Assembly (NCBI GenBank): GCA_020740775.1
Contig: JAHEWK010000018.1
Coordinates: 682,001-746,000, forward strand
Reading direction: 5' to 3'
DNA length: 64,000 nucleotides
Origin: Ilyonectria destructans
Taxonomy: Eukaryota > Ascomycota > Sordariomycetes > Hypocreales > Nectriaceae
Part shown: positions 1-10,133 of the stretch, piece by piece
How the letters are laid out: the number at the start of each line of letters is the position of its first letter
Position numbering within the stretch: the first letter of the stretch is position 1
Made by a program: the position numbers and the translations under genes
The notes under the pieces: generated by a model
Told to the model about the DNA's origin: nothing
Databases searched by the model: none
What the model saw: only the letters and a program-made list of their open reading frames with translations

Positions 1-410
1 CAGCCCAAATCAGCCCATCACGGCCACTCGACATACCTGGCACGGCTCGAAGACTGCTGGAATATCCATGGGCGAATTGTCAATTGTGACGTCAGGAGAT
101 GCAGCAAAGATAGTTTGTTTCAGGTATTCCTACGTGTAGCGTACACAGTGTGTTGGGTGGAATTTTAGATAGCTCGTTCTCCTTCAATATAATCACCTAC
201 AAGATTCTAAAAATGCTTTATCGCATCCACGATCGGGCAGGGAAAAAGTAGCCTGTATCCTTTTTATTACGGTGTGAATTTTGCAGCTTAATATGATCCC
301 ATACCTCATAGCCTCAATACATAATATGTACATGAGCTTGTCGACCGATGAGACCAGGAAGACCAAATACAGTAAAACACAGAAGATGCAAGCTTTGCGC
401 GGCCGTGTAA
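1..410. other. Intergenic, no gene seen
   Basis: No reading frame here shows a recognisable domain or splice-consistent structure. It is the 3' flank of the phosphatase-family gene that ends at 411. Confidence 0.5.
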
Positions 411-1351
411 TCAAGGTGCGGACCCATATGTCGACCGAGCGTCTCCAATAATCGACCAAAACTCTTCCACAAACTCTTTCTGACCTTCCATAGCCGGTCT
501 CACTGCAAGATATCGTCGGTTATCAATTGGTGGATTCCAGTTGCCAGGGTGCCCATCAACCATGATGCCTCCAGCCTCAGACAAGATGCACCAAGCAGCC
601 GCAACGTCCCAAGCCCAGCAGCCGCATTCCCAAAATGCATCTTGCTGTCCAGCTGCGACTCTACATATCGCAATGGCAGCAGAACCAGTACATCGAAGCG
701 AATTTACAAATGCGCCTCCTGTAGCGGTAGTCCGAGCCAGCATCGTGAATACCTTTAGGTTGAGGTCAAAGTTGGGTCCTTCTCTGTCACTCCCCCATTC
801 AATGCCGATACAGGCACTTCTCAACCCGTCTGAAGGTGACGAAACAAGAGGGAGCTTCTGAATACCGCCGTCGAATTGTTGGATAAAGGCACCTTGGCCA
901 CGGACGGCGCTCCATAGCTCCTCTTGAAACGGGTTAAAAACGACCCCGACCGTTGGCTGTTTTCCGACAACGAGCCCTATTGAGACACACACCGCCGGGA
1001 ATCCATGGACGAAATTCGATGTGCCATCAATAGGATCTACTATGAATGTTGGCTGATCTGTGATCTCGAGCCCGACTTTGTAGGATTCCTCGCCGACGAA
1101 ACCAAAGGCAGGATACCGCTCCCTCAGACGACTGCGGATTAGTATCTCCACAGCCTGATCCGTTTGCGTCACAATATCTGCAGCTAGGAAATGTTTAGTT
1201 ACTGAGAAGTCGAACGGGTAATGAAATACATACTGTTCTTCTTGGATGTGGTTGTAAGCGAAGTCGGTTGAGCATGCCGGACAACGTTGCCCGCTTCTCT
1301 CGCAACTACTATTAGATAGTTGCAAATATCCCGCAATTCGTCGTCTGTCAT
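411..1351 (-). CDS. Inositol monophosphatase-family protein (QutG-like)
   Basis: Two exons on the minus strand, 1351-1234 and 1183-411, joined across a 50-base GTATGT...CTAG intron, give about 296 residues, the usual length for inositol monophosphatases. The start at 1351 adds an N-terminal helix (MTDDELRDICNYLIVVAREAG) expected in the family. The second exon carries the metal-binding signatures GEES, DPIDGTSN and, near the C-terminus, WDVAAAWCILSEAGG. The family is Mg-dependent and removes phosphate from inositol monophosphates or similar small substrates. Fungal members include QutG/qa-x of quinate gene clusters and histidinol- or nucleotide-phosphatase relatives, so the substrate cannot be fixed from sequence. 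It is divergent from a Zn2Cys6 regulator with a sugar-type permease beyond, a layout seen in catabolic clusters. The family is sure; the quinate link is inference, since no quinate enzyme gene is visible. Confidence 0.9.
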
Positions 1352-1786
1352 ACTGTATAATTCCTTTGGGTTGTAATAATCTTAAAAATAATACTAGACA
1401 AGAGCGAAGTTCGAATCTCTTGCTTCTTTATACTTCCCCTTTGTTCGTCTACCTCGAGGTCGAAGAACGAAAAAGTGGAGTATCTAGCGCTGACATGCTC
1501 AACACGCCATCCCCGATGAGTCGGCAAGAGATAATTCACGCATACATAGCTCGCTTAGAGATAAGCCCGACGTTCAGGCCTAACGCAGAACGGTAACAAT
1601 TCAGCCGTAGTGCAGCGAAAGCACTCGCACGTGGCTACACTGATACTCGCTCGATTCGAGCAGAGACTGAAAACAGGCCCAGGCGAAGCGAGGGAGGCGA
1701 TCGGTAATTTCTCGACAACTTCCTTCTTATCGTCTCCTCTCCCAGGCGATCACGACTAACCCGGTCTCTTTATCCACACAGCGACA
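1352..1786. promoter_or_regulatory. Divergent promoter between phosphatase and Zn2Cys6 regulator
   Basis: A 435-base gap separates two divergent starts and should hold both promoters. No long repeat or clear CGG-triplet pair was identified by eye. Confidence 0.4.
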
Positions 1787-3559
1787 ATGCACAAGCCGAT
1801 CGCTTCTAGAGCGCTCCAGCATGGATACCGTGGTCGTGTTCGGAGTGGATGTCTGACCTGTCGCTCCAGGAAGGTGAAGTGCGACGAAGCAAGACCCATT
1901 TGCAACAACTGTACAAGGCTGCAGCTGCAATGTACATACAAGCCCAGGAAAGCTCACCAGGCTCTTGCTAGCCCTCTCAATCCTGGCAGCACTGCTCCCG
2001 GCCAATCGTCACGCGTTAATGAGACTGCTCAATCCCCAGGGCCGCAACACGACTCTGGAGTCCACCCGAGTCCCCCATTCGAGGATGCACACGGACTCGA
2101 CGCTGGCCCTGAGGCATCATCATCTTGCAGTGCGAGCCAAGAACCTTTTCAGTATCCAGACATATCAATTGTGGATGTAACATCGCGCTTGGAGAAGGCT
2201 CTCCAGGGTCGACGGGAAAACCCGTGGACTTCCGATGACAGTCAAGCAGAGGCTGATTCGCCGGCGACTCTAATATCACGCGACATTGAGTTGACCACCA
2301 CAATGGATCTTCTCGCAGCCCGCGGCAAACCTTCGCAGCTATCTTCGGCATTCTTCCTGGAAACAGTTGACTGCCCTGGGATCACCCCCTTCGACTGCGT
2401 CAACTGGCAGACCATGAAACACTGCGCTGTCGAGCTCGGGGGATCTTGCGAAGCAATTTCTTCAGCCATCACTGCCGTTTCAGCATTATACAAGGCACAA
2501 CTATACTCCTTGTCTGTAACCAGAGCGCTGTCGCTCTATCGTTATGCGAAGGATGCTGTCCAGGAGCACCTGAATAACGAGAGCCATGACTTTGGCAGCG
2601 CTTTGGTTGCTACCTTCCTGCTATGCCTGTTCGAACTGATTCACTCTGGGGAGACAACCCCAACACTGAAAGAGCCAAGCGAAATGTTCCTGAAGGGATT
2701 GAGGGACTGGGCACAGTATCCCTCAACTCATTCGGAGCTGTTTGTAAGACTCATAGCATGGTTAAAGATAATCAATCGGATCACTTTGCGTGGAGGGGGT
2801 ATGGGTCTTATATCGGATGGTGTTTACAGTCTATTCCCCGATTACGACGGCGCCATACCCAACATCAAGCCACCCGCGAGCTTCCATTCAGATTTATCAA
2901 GTCATTTGTACCAAGAGCTCAGTGTCCCCATCTTCAACTTCTACTACCGCCTCCAAATTCTGTCTGGGGAGATTGCCCAATTGACGCATTATCACCGTTC
3001 TCGAACCACAGGCATGGACCAGGAGGAGGTGGTTCGAGAAATAGCAGCTATCAAGTCCCGGCTCCACGATCTATGGCACAGTCGCTGCGCTACCCAAAGT
3101 CAGACACCAGAAAACCTCCGCTCACAACTTGCACCAAAAATCGCAAATCTCATCATATCCCTTATTGGCATCTGTGATGCTGCGTATCACGCGGAGATTG
3201 TTGAGATAGACCGTGTGCTGGGTGACCCAGTGTCTAAATGGACAGATTCAAGGGAATCAATACAGGCAATTAGGGATATTGTCGATGGTAATGGGATAAT
3301 AGACGAGGGAGTTGACGCAGGAGAGCTCAACCCCGGTTATCTTCGTCCGTTGTTTCTATATGCAATCGAGTGTATGGACCAGGAACAGAATCAGTGGGCA
3401 GTAGAAAGAATCACCCAGATCCAAAGCCCCATTTACCGAAGCGACTTCTTTGCGGCATTCGGCAAAGCGCTCTCCGACGCCCAGGCGCGAAAAGAAAGAC
3501 GGGTGACGTCCAAATATTTCTGTGTTTGGTATTTTGGTGTGCCCCCTCCATTCATGTAG
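1787..3559 (+). CDS. Zn2Cys6 fungal transcription factor
   Basis: Intronless frame of 590 residues. Residues about 20-50 form a canonical binuclear zinc cluster, starting SGCLTCRSRKVKCDEARPIC and ending NNCTRLQLQC, with six cysteines in the usual CX2CX6C spacing. A Ser/Pro-rich linker follows, then a long helical region with the look of the 'fungal-specific transcription factor' (Fungal_trans_2 type) middle domain. It is a nuclear DNA-binding regulator by family. The last residues after position 570 are poorly ordered and may not be conserved. It lies divergent from the phosphatase gene and convergent with the permease. The natural inference is that it controls one or both, as pathway-specific Zn2Cys6 factors often do; the sequence does not prove it. 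Confidence 0.9.
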   Translation: MHKPIASRALQHGYRGRVRSGCLTCRSRKVKCDEARPICNNCTRLQLQCTYKPRKAHQALASPLNPGSTAPGQSSRVNETAQSPGPQHDSGVHPSPPFEDAHGLDAGPEASSSCSASQEPFQYPDISIVDVTSRLEKALQGRRENPWTSDDSQAEADSPATLISRDIELTTTMDLLAARGKPSQLSSAFFLETVDCPGITPFDCVNWQTMKHCAVELGGSCEAISSAITAVSALYKAQLYSLSVTRALSLYRYAKDAVQEHLNNESHDFGSALVATFLLCLFELIHSGETTPTLKEPSEMFLKGLRDWAQYPSTHSELFVRLIAWLKIINRITLRGGGMGLISDGVYSLFPDYDGAIPNIKPPASFHSDLSSHLYQELSVPIFNFYYRLQILSGEIAQLTHYHRSRTTGMDQEEVVREIAAIKSRLHDLWHSRCATQSQTPENLRSQLAPKIANLIISLIGICDAAYHAEIVEIDRVLGDPVSKWTDSRESIQAIRDIVDGNGIIDEGVDAGELNPGYLRPLFLYAIECMDQEQNQWAVERITQIQSPIYRSDFFAAFGKALSDAQARKERRVTSKYFCVWYFGVPPPFM

Positions 3560-4108
3560 GCCTTTTTTTTTTTTGGAAATAACGCGAATTCGCCGCAAGC
3601 TTGGCGAAGTCATAATAATAGATCATATGAATTAAGTTCCGAAATATCACCATCAACTCTATACTAGGGTCACACAGTTTGGTGGTTGGAGAAGCACTTC
3701 GTGCACCCAGGGGAGAAGAGAGGTCAATATTGCCAACAGTTAATCTGATTTATGGAGCGCGAGTCAATCCGCATCAAAGATGGGACAAAGAAACTTAACA
3801 CCTGAGAACACGAGAAAATTTGCCTTCCAAAGCATCCAGTCAGAAAGAACGCAGAGATAGTGAGAGCCACTGCGACAGTTTCAACAAGTAAATGACGGAA
3901 GCGGAAAAAAAGATGCTTCTTCAAGATACTGAACGGAGTTGCAAACTTAATAAACAGCCTACCTAGCCAAGCATCCAACTATACTAAAACTCCTGCGTGT
4001 CTGTCAACACAGTCACAACAGTCTCCAAAGTTCCCCAATGAATCAAGTGTTGTCCATAAATTTCTCTCCTGTCTCAAGAGATGCAGGACACTCTCCCAAA
4101 GTCATTGG
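3560..4108. other. Intergenic between convergent genes
   Basis: 3' flanks of the regulator and the permease. No supported gene. Confidence 0.5.
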
Positions 4109-5949
4109 TCAGATCCTTTTCTCCTCATCCTGCTCTCCAATTGCTTCAATCAAATCCACTGGAGTCTTGGCGAAATGACGTGGTGCAATCTTTCTTTCGA
4201 ACAAGACATCCATCTCCGCTGTCGTTCGGTCTTTGGATTCTGGAACGCAGAAAAAAGCAAAGACGGCAGAAATCATACATCCTCCCGCCCAAAAGAAGCC
4301 GGTCTTTGCACCCCAGTTCCACGCCGTCTTGTTCAACTGATATGGCGTGAGAGAATTTGCAGCAATGCTTGTGACGGAATAGCTCCAGCGAGCTAGGACG
4401 ACCGACTTGCTCCGGAGGAGGGCCGACGGGATCTCGGCGCATTGCGTGTTTGTGAGGGTCCCGATGGAACAGTTGTAAAGGAAGTTGGAAATGATGAGAA
4501 GAGCGCCAATTGCCCACGGGTACGCAGCCTTTGAAGACTCTGCTTGTGGCACCCCAAGAGCGCCGATTAGGACCATCAGAACAAACATCATGCCAAGACT
4601 CCAGAGAAGGATGGTGCGACGGCCGAAAACAGGCAAAAGAACCCACTAGAGAGTTGGTATGATTAGTCCAAAGTTCAAGGGAAAAGCTGTGTAGCCTGCT
4701 GGCGCGATGATGTTGATGCATACCGTGAAGAAACCTCCTGCTAGAGCCAACGAATAGCCGACAATCGTCATGTTAAAGGCCTGAGTAGTCGGAAGGCCGG
4801 CTTGCTGAAGAAAGTATGTGGAATAACCACGCAGAGGATTACCGCTTAGAGTCTGCATGCAGTAAATCCCAATAACGATCAACGTCCTCCGGAGATCGAC
4901 ACCTCTGAAGCATGCCAAGTAAGACGTCTGGGCATTGATCGTGCGCTCATGCTCCATTGTGACCATCATTAGAGCCACTTGTTTGTCAATATTGAAGCCA
5001 ACATGGCCACCAGATGTAAGTCGTGTTAGCACCGCTTTGGCGTCGTCCAGTCGGCCCTGTCGAACAAGCCACCAGGGCGACTCCGGAGCAAAGTGCAGGA
5101 GCGGAATCAAGAGAACGGGCCAGACCCATCTACGTTTCGAATTAGTGAGAAAACAGAGCCGCTTGCAAGCAGTGAGGCTTACTGTACTGCGAAAGGAATC
5201 CTATACGCCCATTCATCCTCTAATGTGAGACAACCTCGAAGAATGCCTGCGCCAATGAGATGGCCGATAGCCTTTGAACTGTTAGTTACATGGCACAAGT
5301 CGTTTGTCTGAGGTTTCATACCCAGCAAAAGTTGACATATGATGTAAGATATGGCTGAAGGCACACAGGCGATATCTCCATGGCGTAGATGACTGGGGTT
5401 GTCTGAAATAGTCCCAGCACAATTCCTGCAGAGAACGTAAGAAACCAAATGATACGCAAAGCTCTGGATGAACTAACCGAACAGAATCTGTCCAACTTCG
5501 AGAACTTCGAGACTAGGGGAAAAGAAAGGAATGAAGATCAAGGCAGCAATCAGGCTGAGGCCAACGGTCATTGTTTTGCGAAATCCAAAACGCTCGCTAA
5601 CATACCCGGCGAGCAAAAGACCAATTAGCTGACCACAGGCCGACCCATTGCTCAAGCCAGCTTGCCATGACGCAGGTATTTCATAAGTGTCTTCCCCGAC
5701 AAGGTGTCCGTATTTCTTTTTGAATGCTGATTGGGCAAACAAGTTGCCAACCAGCATGGTGTCGTATCCTTCCATGATGATTGCCGTGGACATGGCGAGG
5801 CTCCAGAAGACGGCCTTGGGGCGCAACTTGAGAGCGTCGAGCAGACTCAGGTTATGCTCTTCAGCAGTGGCGTCCTGGGCGTCGGTGAGCCATTCAACCA
5901 TGGTGGCCTGTGGCTCGTCCGCCTGGGTTGGTGATTTGGAGTCACCCAT
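4109..5949 (-). CDS. MFS sugar transporter, alpha-glucoside/maltose permease type
   Basis: Five exons on the minus strand (5949-5478, 5425-5322, 5271-5183, 5129-4724, 4645-4109) splice in frame to about 535 residues, normal for the fungal SP family. All four introns have GT...AG ends. Start chosen at 5949 (MGDSKSPTQ), since ten extra upstream residues look unconserved. Features: acidic N-terminus, EGYDTMLVGNLF at the start of the first helix, the loop GYVSERFGFRKTM, and the sugar-transporter signature PESPWWLVRQGRLDDA in the central loop, followed by the second six-helix half. These match MAL-type alpha-glucoside:H+ symporters of the plasma membrane. The substrate is inferred from family only. 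It is convergent with the Zn2Cys6 gene and possibly controlled by it. Confidence 0.88.
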
Positions 5950-6867
5950 TGCAGGTAAATAGTACACAGGGCACTTCAAAAGAGGAATGTGTAAAGCGGG
6001 TGAGATTTATGGGATGAGAAACTGCTGGTAATTGATGTCTCCAAGTTGTCATACAACGGGCTGAGGAGGACTTTATATTGAATTGCCGCCCCAAACCATC
6101 TCAAGGGCAGAGCAAGATGTTGCTGGTGTTTCCTGAGCGTTGAATGCTGAACCAGTGGGCCCAACCTCCGCTTCACTAGTGGTGTTTCCGGTTAAATTCA
6201 ACCAGTCAGAATCGTGGGGTTGACGGCGTGCTCAAGCTCAGCACCGGCCGTTAAACCTTCATAGCGCAACTAGACCATCAAGACTGGGGTCTGCTTATCT
6301 ACAGCCGAGCACTTATCTCCAGGCGAGCTAGCCAGGGAAGCTAAGTTCAATTCGGATGTTGACTCGGGTGTGACCACGAATGGACTCATGGGCCGACTTG
6401 CTAACCTGGTCGTTTACCACCGCATCATTCGATGGCCATGCTCGTGAGTCGGCTTGAGTCATTGGCCTTGGATTAGCTAGGTATGGATTGGATACCTACT
6501 ATGAATCAAGGCCTTGCTTACCACATTGCCTCCATTTCAATTGAAGGCCACGTGGGTGACTCTGGCAGACAATCGAGCTTGAGGGTCTTTCAGGAAATGG
6601 AAAATCTAGCCTAGTACCATTGGGATAGTCTGATATAACTGCAGGGCAGTAACTGAGGAGTAAACGTTAGGAAGATGCGAAAATGATCATCTCATATGCA
6701 AAGCTTGATTGTCGATTTTTGCCAACCACAGAGAAAATTCGCAACTCAATGAACCTCCTAGCAATAACGCAAACTATTCATGTCCTATGTCTAGTTTATG
6801 ACACGTCCCTAAGAATTAACATGTCCTCGACGTACTCTATTCATCACTGTCCCACAAGCCCATACTT
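5950..6867. other. Intergenic, permease upstream region
   Basis: Contains the permease promoter region and the 3' flank of the 2H-phosphoesterase gene. No supported gene or repeat seen. Confidence 0.5.
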
Positions 6868-7605
6868 CTATTCCCTCACATCACCGAGATAGAACAGTCT
6901 AGGGTAGGCGAACATGTTCTCAAAGGTGCAAAACTCCACGGCCCCAAGTTCGAATTCCATGTTAACCGCAGGGAGAAGCTCCGTAAACACCTTGTTAAGC
7001 TCGGTCCTGTCTTCCCCATCAACGTGTCGCAGCCAGTAAGCAATGGTGACGTGAAACTGGTACGTCAAGTGATTGGGTGCTCGGAAGCCCATAGTATCTG
7101 CAAGCCTGTCCCTGAGCTTCCTCATTCGTTGCTGTTCCTCAAATGTCGCACCCTCCACCTCAATCCCAACTCCGACGACTGCAGGGTCAAAGCCCCGGAC
7201 ACGCATTCGGTACGGCGGAGCTAGGCCTTCCTTCTCCAGCTCTGGCCCGAGTTGTCTCAGGCTCCGCGAGAACTCCTTAGTGCAGATCTCAAGGGGCTCC
7301 TTTTCAAGCCCCGGTGGCCACATTCCGGGCTCGCATTCCGTTTCACGAACGCCATCGAAGACGGTCATGTGCCATGATTCTTGAGGCACAAGACGAATCA
7401 TCCGGGAAAGTGTCGGGTGAGACCCCGGAGTATCGTGAACAAGGTGAAGGCCGGGCAGTAGAGGGGAGCTAGCTGGGATGTGGCAAACGGTGGTATTTCC
7501 AGGGTATCGTTGAACAGCGCCATCTGCCGAAAACTTGATGGGAACGCCCTCGGGATATGCTGGCCGGCTAGTAGCGGCCACGGTAGTGGTCATTGAGGAC
7601 GACAT
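6868..7605 (-). CDS. 2H phosphoesterase-like protein (DUF1868 type)
   Basis: Single-exon frame of 245 residues. Two HxT motifs, H79-M-T81 (in WHMTVF) and H185-V-T187 (in FHVTIAYWL), sit about 106 residues apart, the hallmark of the 2H phosphoesterase fold. The overall layout (GDTTxxH-like lead, HMTVFDGV, LTYQFHVTIAYWLR) resembles the DUF1868 subfamily found in fungi and bacteria. 2H enzymes hydrolyse or ligate 2',3'-cyclic phosphates of RNA or nucleotides; the actual substrate of this subfamily is unknown. No signal peptide, so probably cytosolic. The start at 7605 precedes a second in-frame Met at residue 5. Confidence 0.8.
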   Translation of the reverse strand: MSSSMTTTVAATSRPAYPEGVPIKFSADGAVQRYPGNTTVCHIPASSPLLPGLHLVHDTPGSHPTLSRMIRLVPQESWHMTVFDGVRETECEPGMWPPGLEKEPLEICTKEFSRSLRQLGPELEKEGLAPPYRMRVRGFDPAVVGVGIEVEGATFEEQQRMRKLRDRLADTMGFRAPNHLTYQFHVTIAYWLRHVDGEDRTELNKVFTELLPAVNMEFELGAVEFCTFENMFAYPRLFYLGDVRE

Positions 7606-8354
7606 CGTTTTGTAAGTTCAACAGGAAAAGATTGTAAGGGAAAGTCGTAACGTGGAAGTATGCTGTCTTTCTTCCTTGCCGAGAACAGGTGCATTCCCTA
7701 ATTTTATACGTGACAGCAACAGCGCAACACGCGGGGTCAGCGGGAGCTCTTGGGGCATTTCGGCACTAGTAAGCGTCGGCTAGAGATAAGTAGGCGATGA
7801 CATCGAGTTTCGTCGGTAAACAATAGTCGCTAATTAGCCGATCTAAGCGACCCATATATCTAAATCAAATAGCCTGGCGGAACAATGAAGAACCCCTCCC
7901 AAAGACACGATCCGGCATACCACGTGCTGATTGACTAACTGGACTGGGGGACTCAGGATGAAAGTGGATTCTGGCCTTGGGTGAACGATTTCGCTAGTGC
8001 TAACATCCCTGACCGTGCCAGGTTTTATTGTTCATTTACACTTGAATTTAGGCATAATCGGTTTCATCATGGTGCCCGGCTGGAGTGTGTCTTGCATTGT
8101 GAAGCTGCGGCGCTGACGGGGCATTAATCATATTAAAATCCAGTCCTAATAACATGTAAGTAAGATTTGGTACTCGGAGACCAATACCAGTGGCTCCAAT
8201 TGATCTTCATTATCCTAAAGATCTAAACCAAATTTTTATCATAATTAGAACCCAATGATTAGAGGCTTAGAAGGCAATGGTAGTCCATAGCGCAAGGTTT
8301 TGTAACATTTTTGTCCAATCTGAGAGATAACCAGCCATTTATCGCCCATAACTC
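7606..8354. other. Intergenic, no gene seen
   Basis: Promoter side of the 2H-phosphoesterase gene and 3' side of the ankyrin gene. No supported gene. Confidence 0.5.
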
Positions 8355-9497
8355 TCACCGATACAATGCTTCCCAGAGATCCTCAGCTAGATCGTTCATT
8401 TCAAACTGCTTTGGGAGCAACTGACTGATATCTCCGCCCTGTGCTGACAACTTGAAGATATTCTCCGAATTGTTTGCATCATATATGCTTTCCATCGCTA
8501 GGAATTGCGCCGCAGAATCAAAATCCACCCTCAAAGTCTGCCCCTCCGCCTCAAGTAGCATCACTCTGTGTTCCAAGAAGACACGGATGATGCCATCCTT
8601 GTTGCGTTCATTAAATGGCGTCGAAATAGCTACTTCAAAGGCCGTGTCGCCCCAGAAATCTTCCACGTCCAGGTCGCTATCAGCGTCGAGAAGACTCTTG
8701 ACCACCATGAGATCCCTCTTGGATGCTGCGAGATGAAGCGGAGTCTGGTTGAAGCCGTTTAGTATGTTGGGGTCGGCGCCTGCAGTTAGAAGCAGCGACA
8801 CAGAATCCTCGTCACCGAGACTCGCCGCGGAGTGGAGAGCTGTATGACCTAGGCCATCAACTCGAGCGTTGATGGTCTCCTTATTCGGACTAAGGTTGAT
8901 TATGCATTTGATACCTGCATGGTGGCCGTTCTCGAGGGCCTGGCGTATAGCAGTGCCGCTACGCCTGCTTTTGATGTTGGGGTCGGATCCTTTCTCAAGG
9001 AGAACCTCGACTACGCCCACGTGTCCTCCAGCCGAAGCTAGATGAAGTGCCGTGTTTCCTTGCCGATCAGTTGTACCAAGGCTGGGCCATGCATCAATTG
9101 CCTTTTTCATTATGTCGAGTCGCCCACTTCTGGCGGCGAGAAGCAATACTTCTGGTGTGGAAAAATCCCATCGAGTGCCATCATCAATATCTTCTGACTC
9201 TGTGCCATATATGTCATCATCTGGTTCGGCAACCTGTGAGATCAATCCCTCGTTTGATTTTGCAGGTTGTGCTTGCGAATTTATGCTCTCTGTCTCCAGA
9301 AGTTCACCAAACTTGGCGTCGATCGATGCCCGGTGCTTGTTGAGCATGTGTGTTGAAAGTCCGCTGGTTTTAAGATCGGTCTTAAGAGTCTCCCATATAA
9401 CTATCCAACGGAGGATCACGCCATGACGCACTTGGTCTTTACTTTGACGAAATTTGCGGGATGCAGATTCTTGGGAAGTGTGCGATGCAAACGCCAT
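8355..9497 (-). CDS. Ankyrin-repeat protein
   Basis: Frame of 380 residues. Roughly residues 115-300 hold four to five ankyrin repeats, with units such as GNTALHLASAGGHVGVVEVL, GHTALHSAASLGDEDSVSLL and QTPLHLAASKRDLMVVKSLL. The N-terminal 100 residues are basic and helical and end in an acidic linker; the C-terminal 80 residues have no recognised domain. The N-terminal segment resembles the region before the repeats in larger fungal ankyrin/NACHT proteins, so this may be a shortened descendant or may lack a 5' exon. It presumably mediates protein-protein contact; no enzymatic motif is visible. Confidence 0.8.
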   Translation of the reverse strand: MAFASHTSQESASRKFRQSKDQVRHGVILRWIVIWETLKTDLKTSGLSTHMLNKHRASIDAKFGELLETESINSQAQPAKSNEGLISQVAEPDDDIYGTESEDIDDGTRWDFSTPEVLLLAARSGRLDIMKKAIDAWPSLGTTDRQGNTALHLASAGGHVGVVEVLLEKGSDPNIKSRRSGTAIRQALENGHHAGIKCIINLSPNKETINARVDGLGHTALHSAASLGDEDSVSLLLTAGADPNILNGFNQTPLHLAASKRDLMVVKSLLDADSDLDVEDFWGDTAFEVAISTPFNERNKDGIIRVFLEHRVMLLEAEGQTLRVDFDSAAQFLAMESIYDANNSENIFKLSAQGGDISQLLPKQFEMNDLAEDLWEALYR

Positions 9498-10133
9498 TCA
9501 CACGGGAATGAACGATATATTCCACGCCACGTTACGACTGTCAACCCCATTCCTTCCTTTCACCGAGAAAGGAAAGCCGGAAACGATATGCGTTCTCAAT
9601 ACGTCAGATTGAGGGCGTAGGATCTTTCGGTGAGGGTTCCTCGTCATCACCTTGACTATAAACAGATGTGATAATGCTACAAAGTACCAATGCAACTCAA
9701 ACCAACGTAGCCTCTGCTCTGCATCATTCCCCGGTGATTCTCATGTCAGCATCTAGGTGATAATTGCTCACTTCCCTATATGTCAATATTCATATAACGG
9801 TTACTGCATCCACCTGCGAGATTTCTCTTGTTGGTTCGGGGGTAAGTCACCGGATACCCACTGCCAAGTGTGGTGTCAATATGTCTGATATGTCGTGCTG
9901 CCTGGATTACCTGCCAAGGCTGACACAGGGCGACACATCAGCGGCCTTCACTTCAATCCTTAGCATCACATACAACCAGTCCTTTACAGTTATGAACGTG
10001 GTGCGACCCTAAGCTCGAGAGTCCTTGATGTTTTCTCTCGACGGTGTAATTTGAACTGTTACAAATTCAGAACCGGCTGCATCCTACCGCGAACGAGGCC
10101 CAACGACCACACCCGCGCAGTCTCCCATCCAAC
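9498..10133. other. Divergent intergenic region
   Basis: Separates the ankyrin gene (minus) from the MFS gene (plus) and should carry both promoters. No gene supported. Confidence 0.5.

Noticed and set aside
411..5949. Calling the first three genes a quinate (qut/qa) cluster
   Set aside because: No quinate dehydrogenase, dehydroquinase or dehydroshikimate dehydratase is visible, and the permease is of the alpha-glucoside type.
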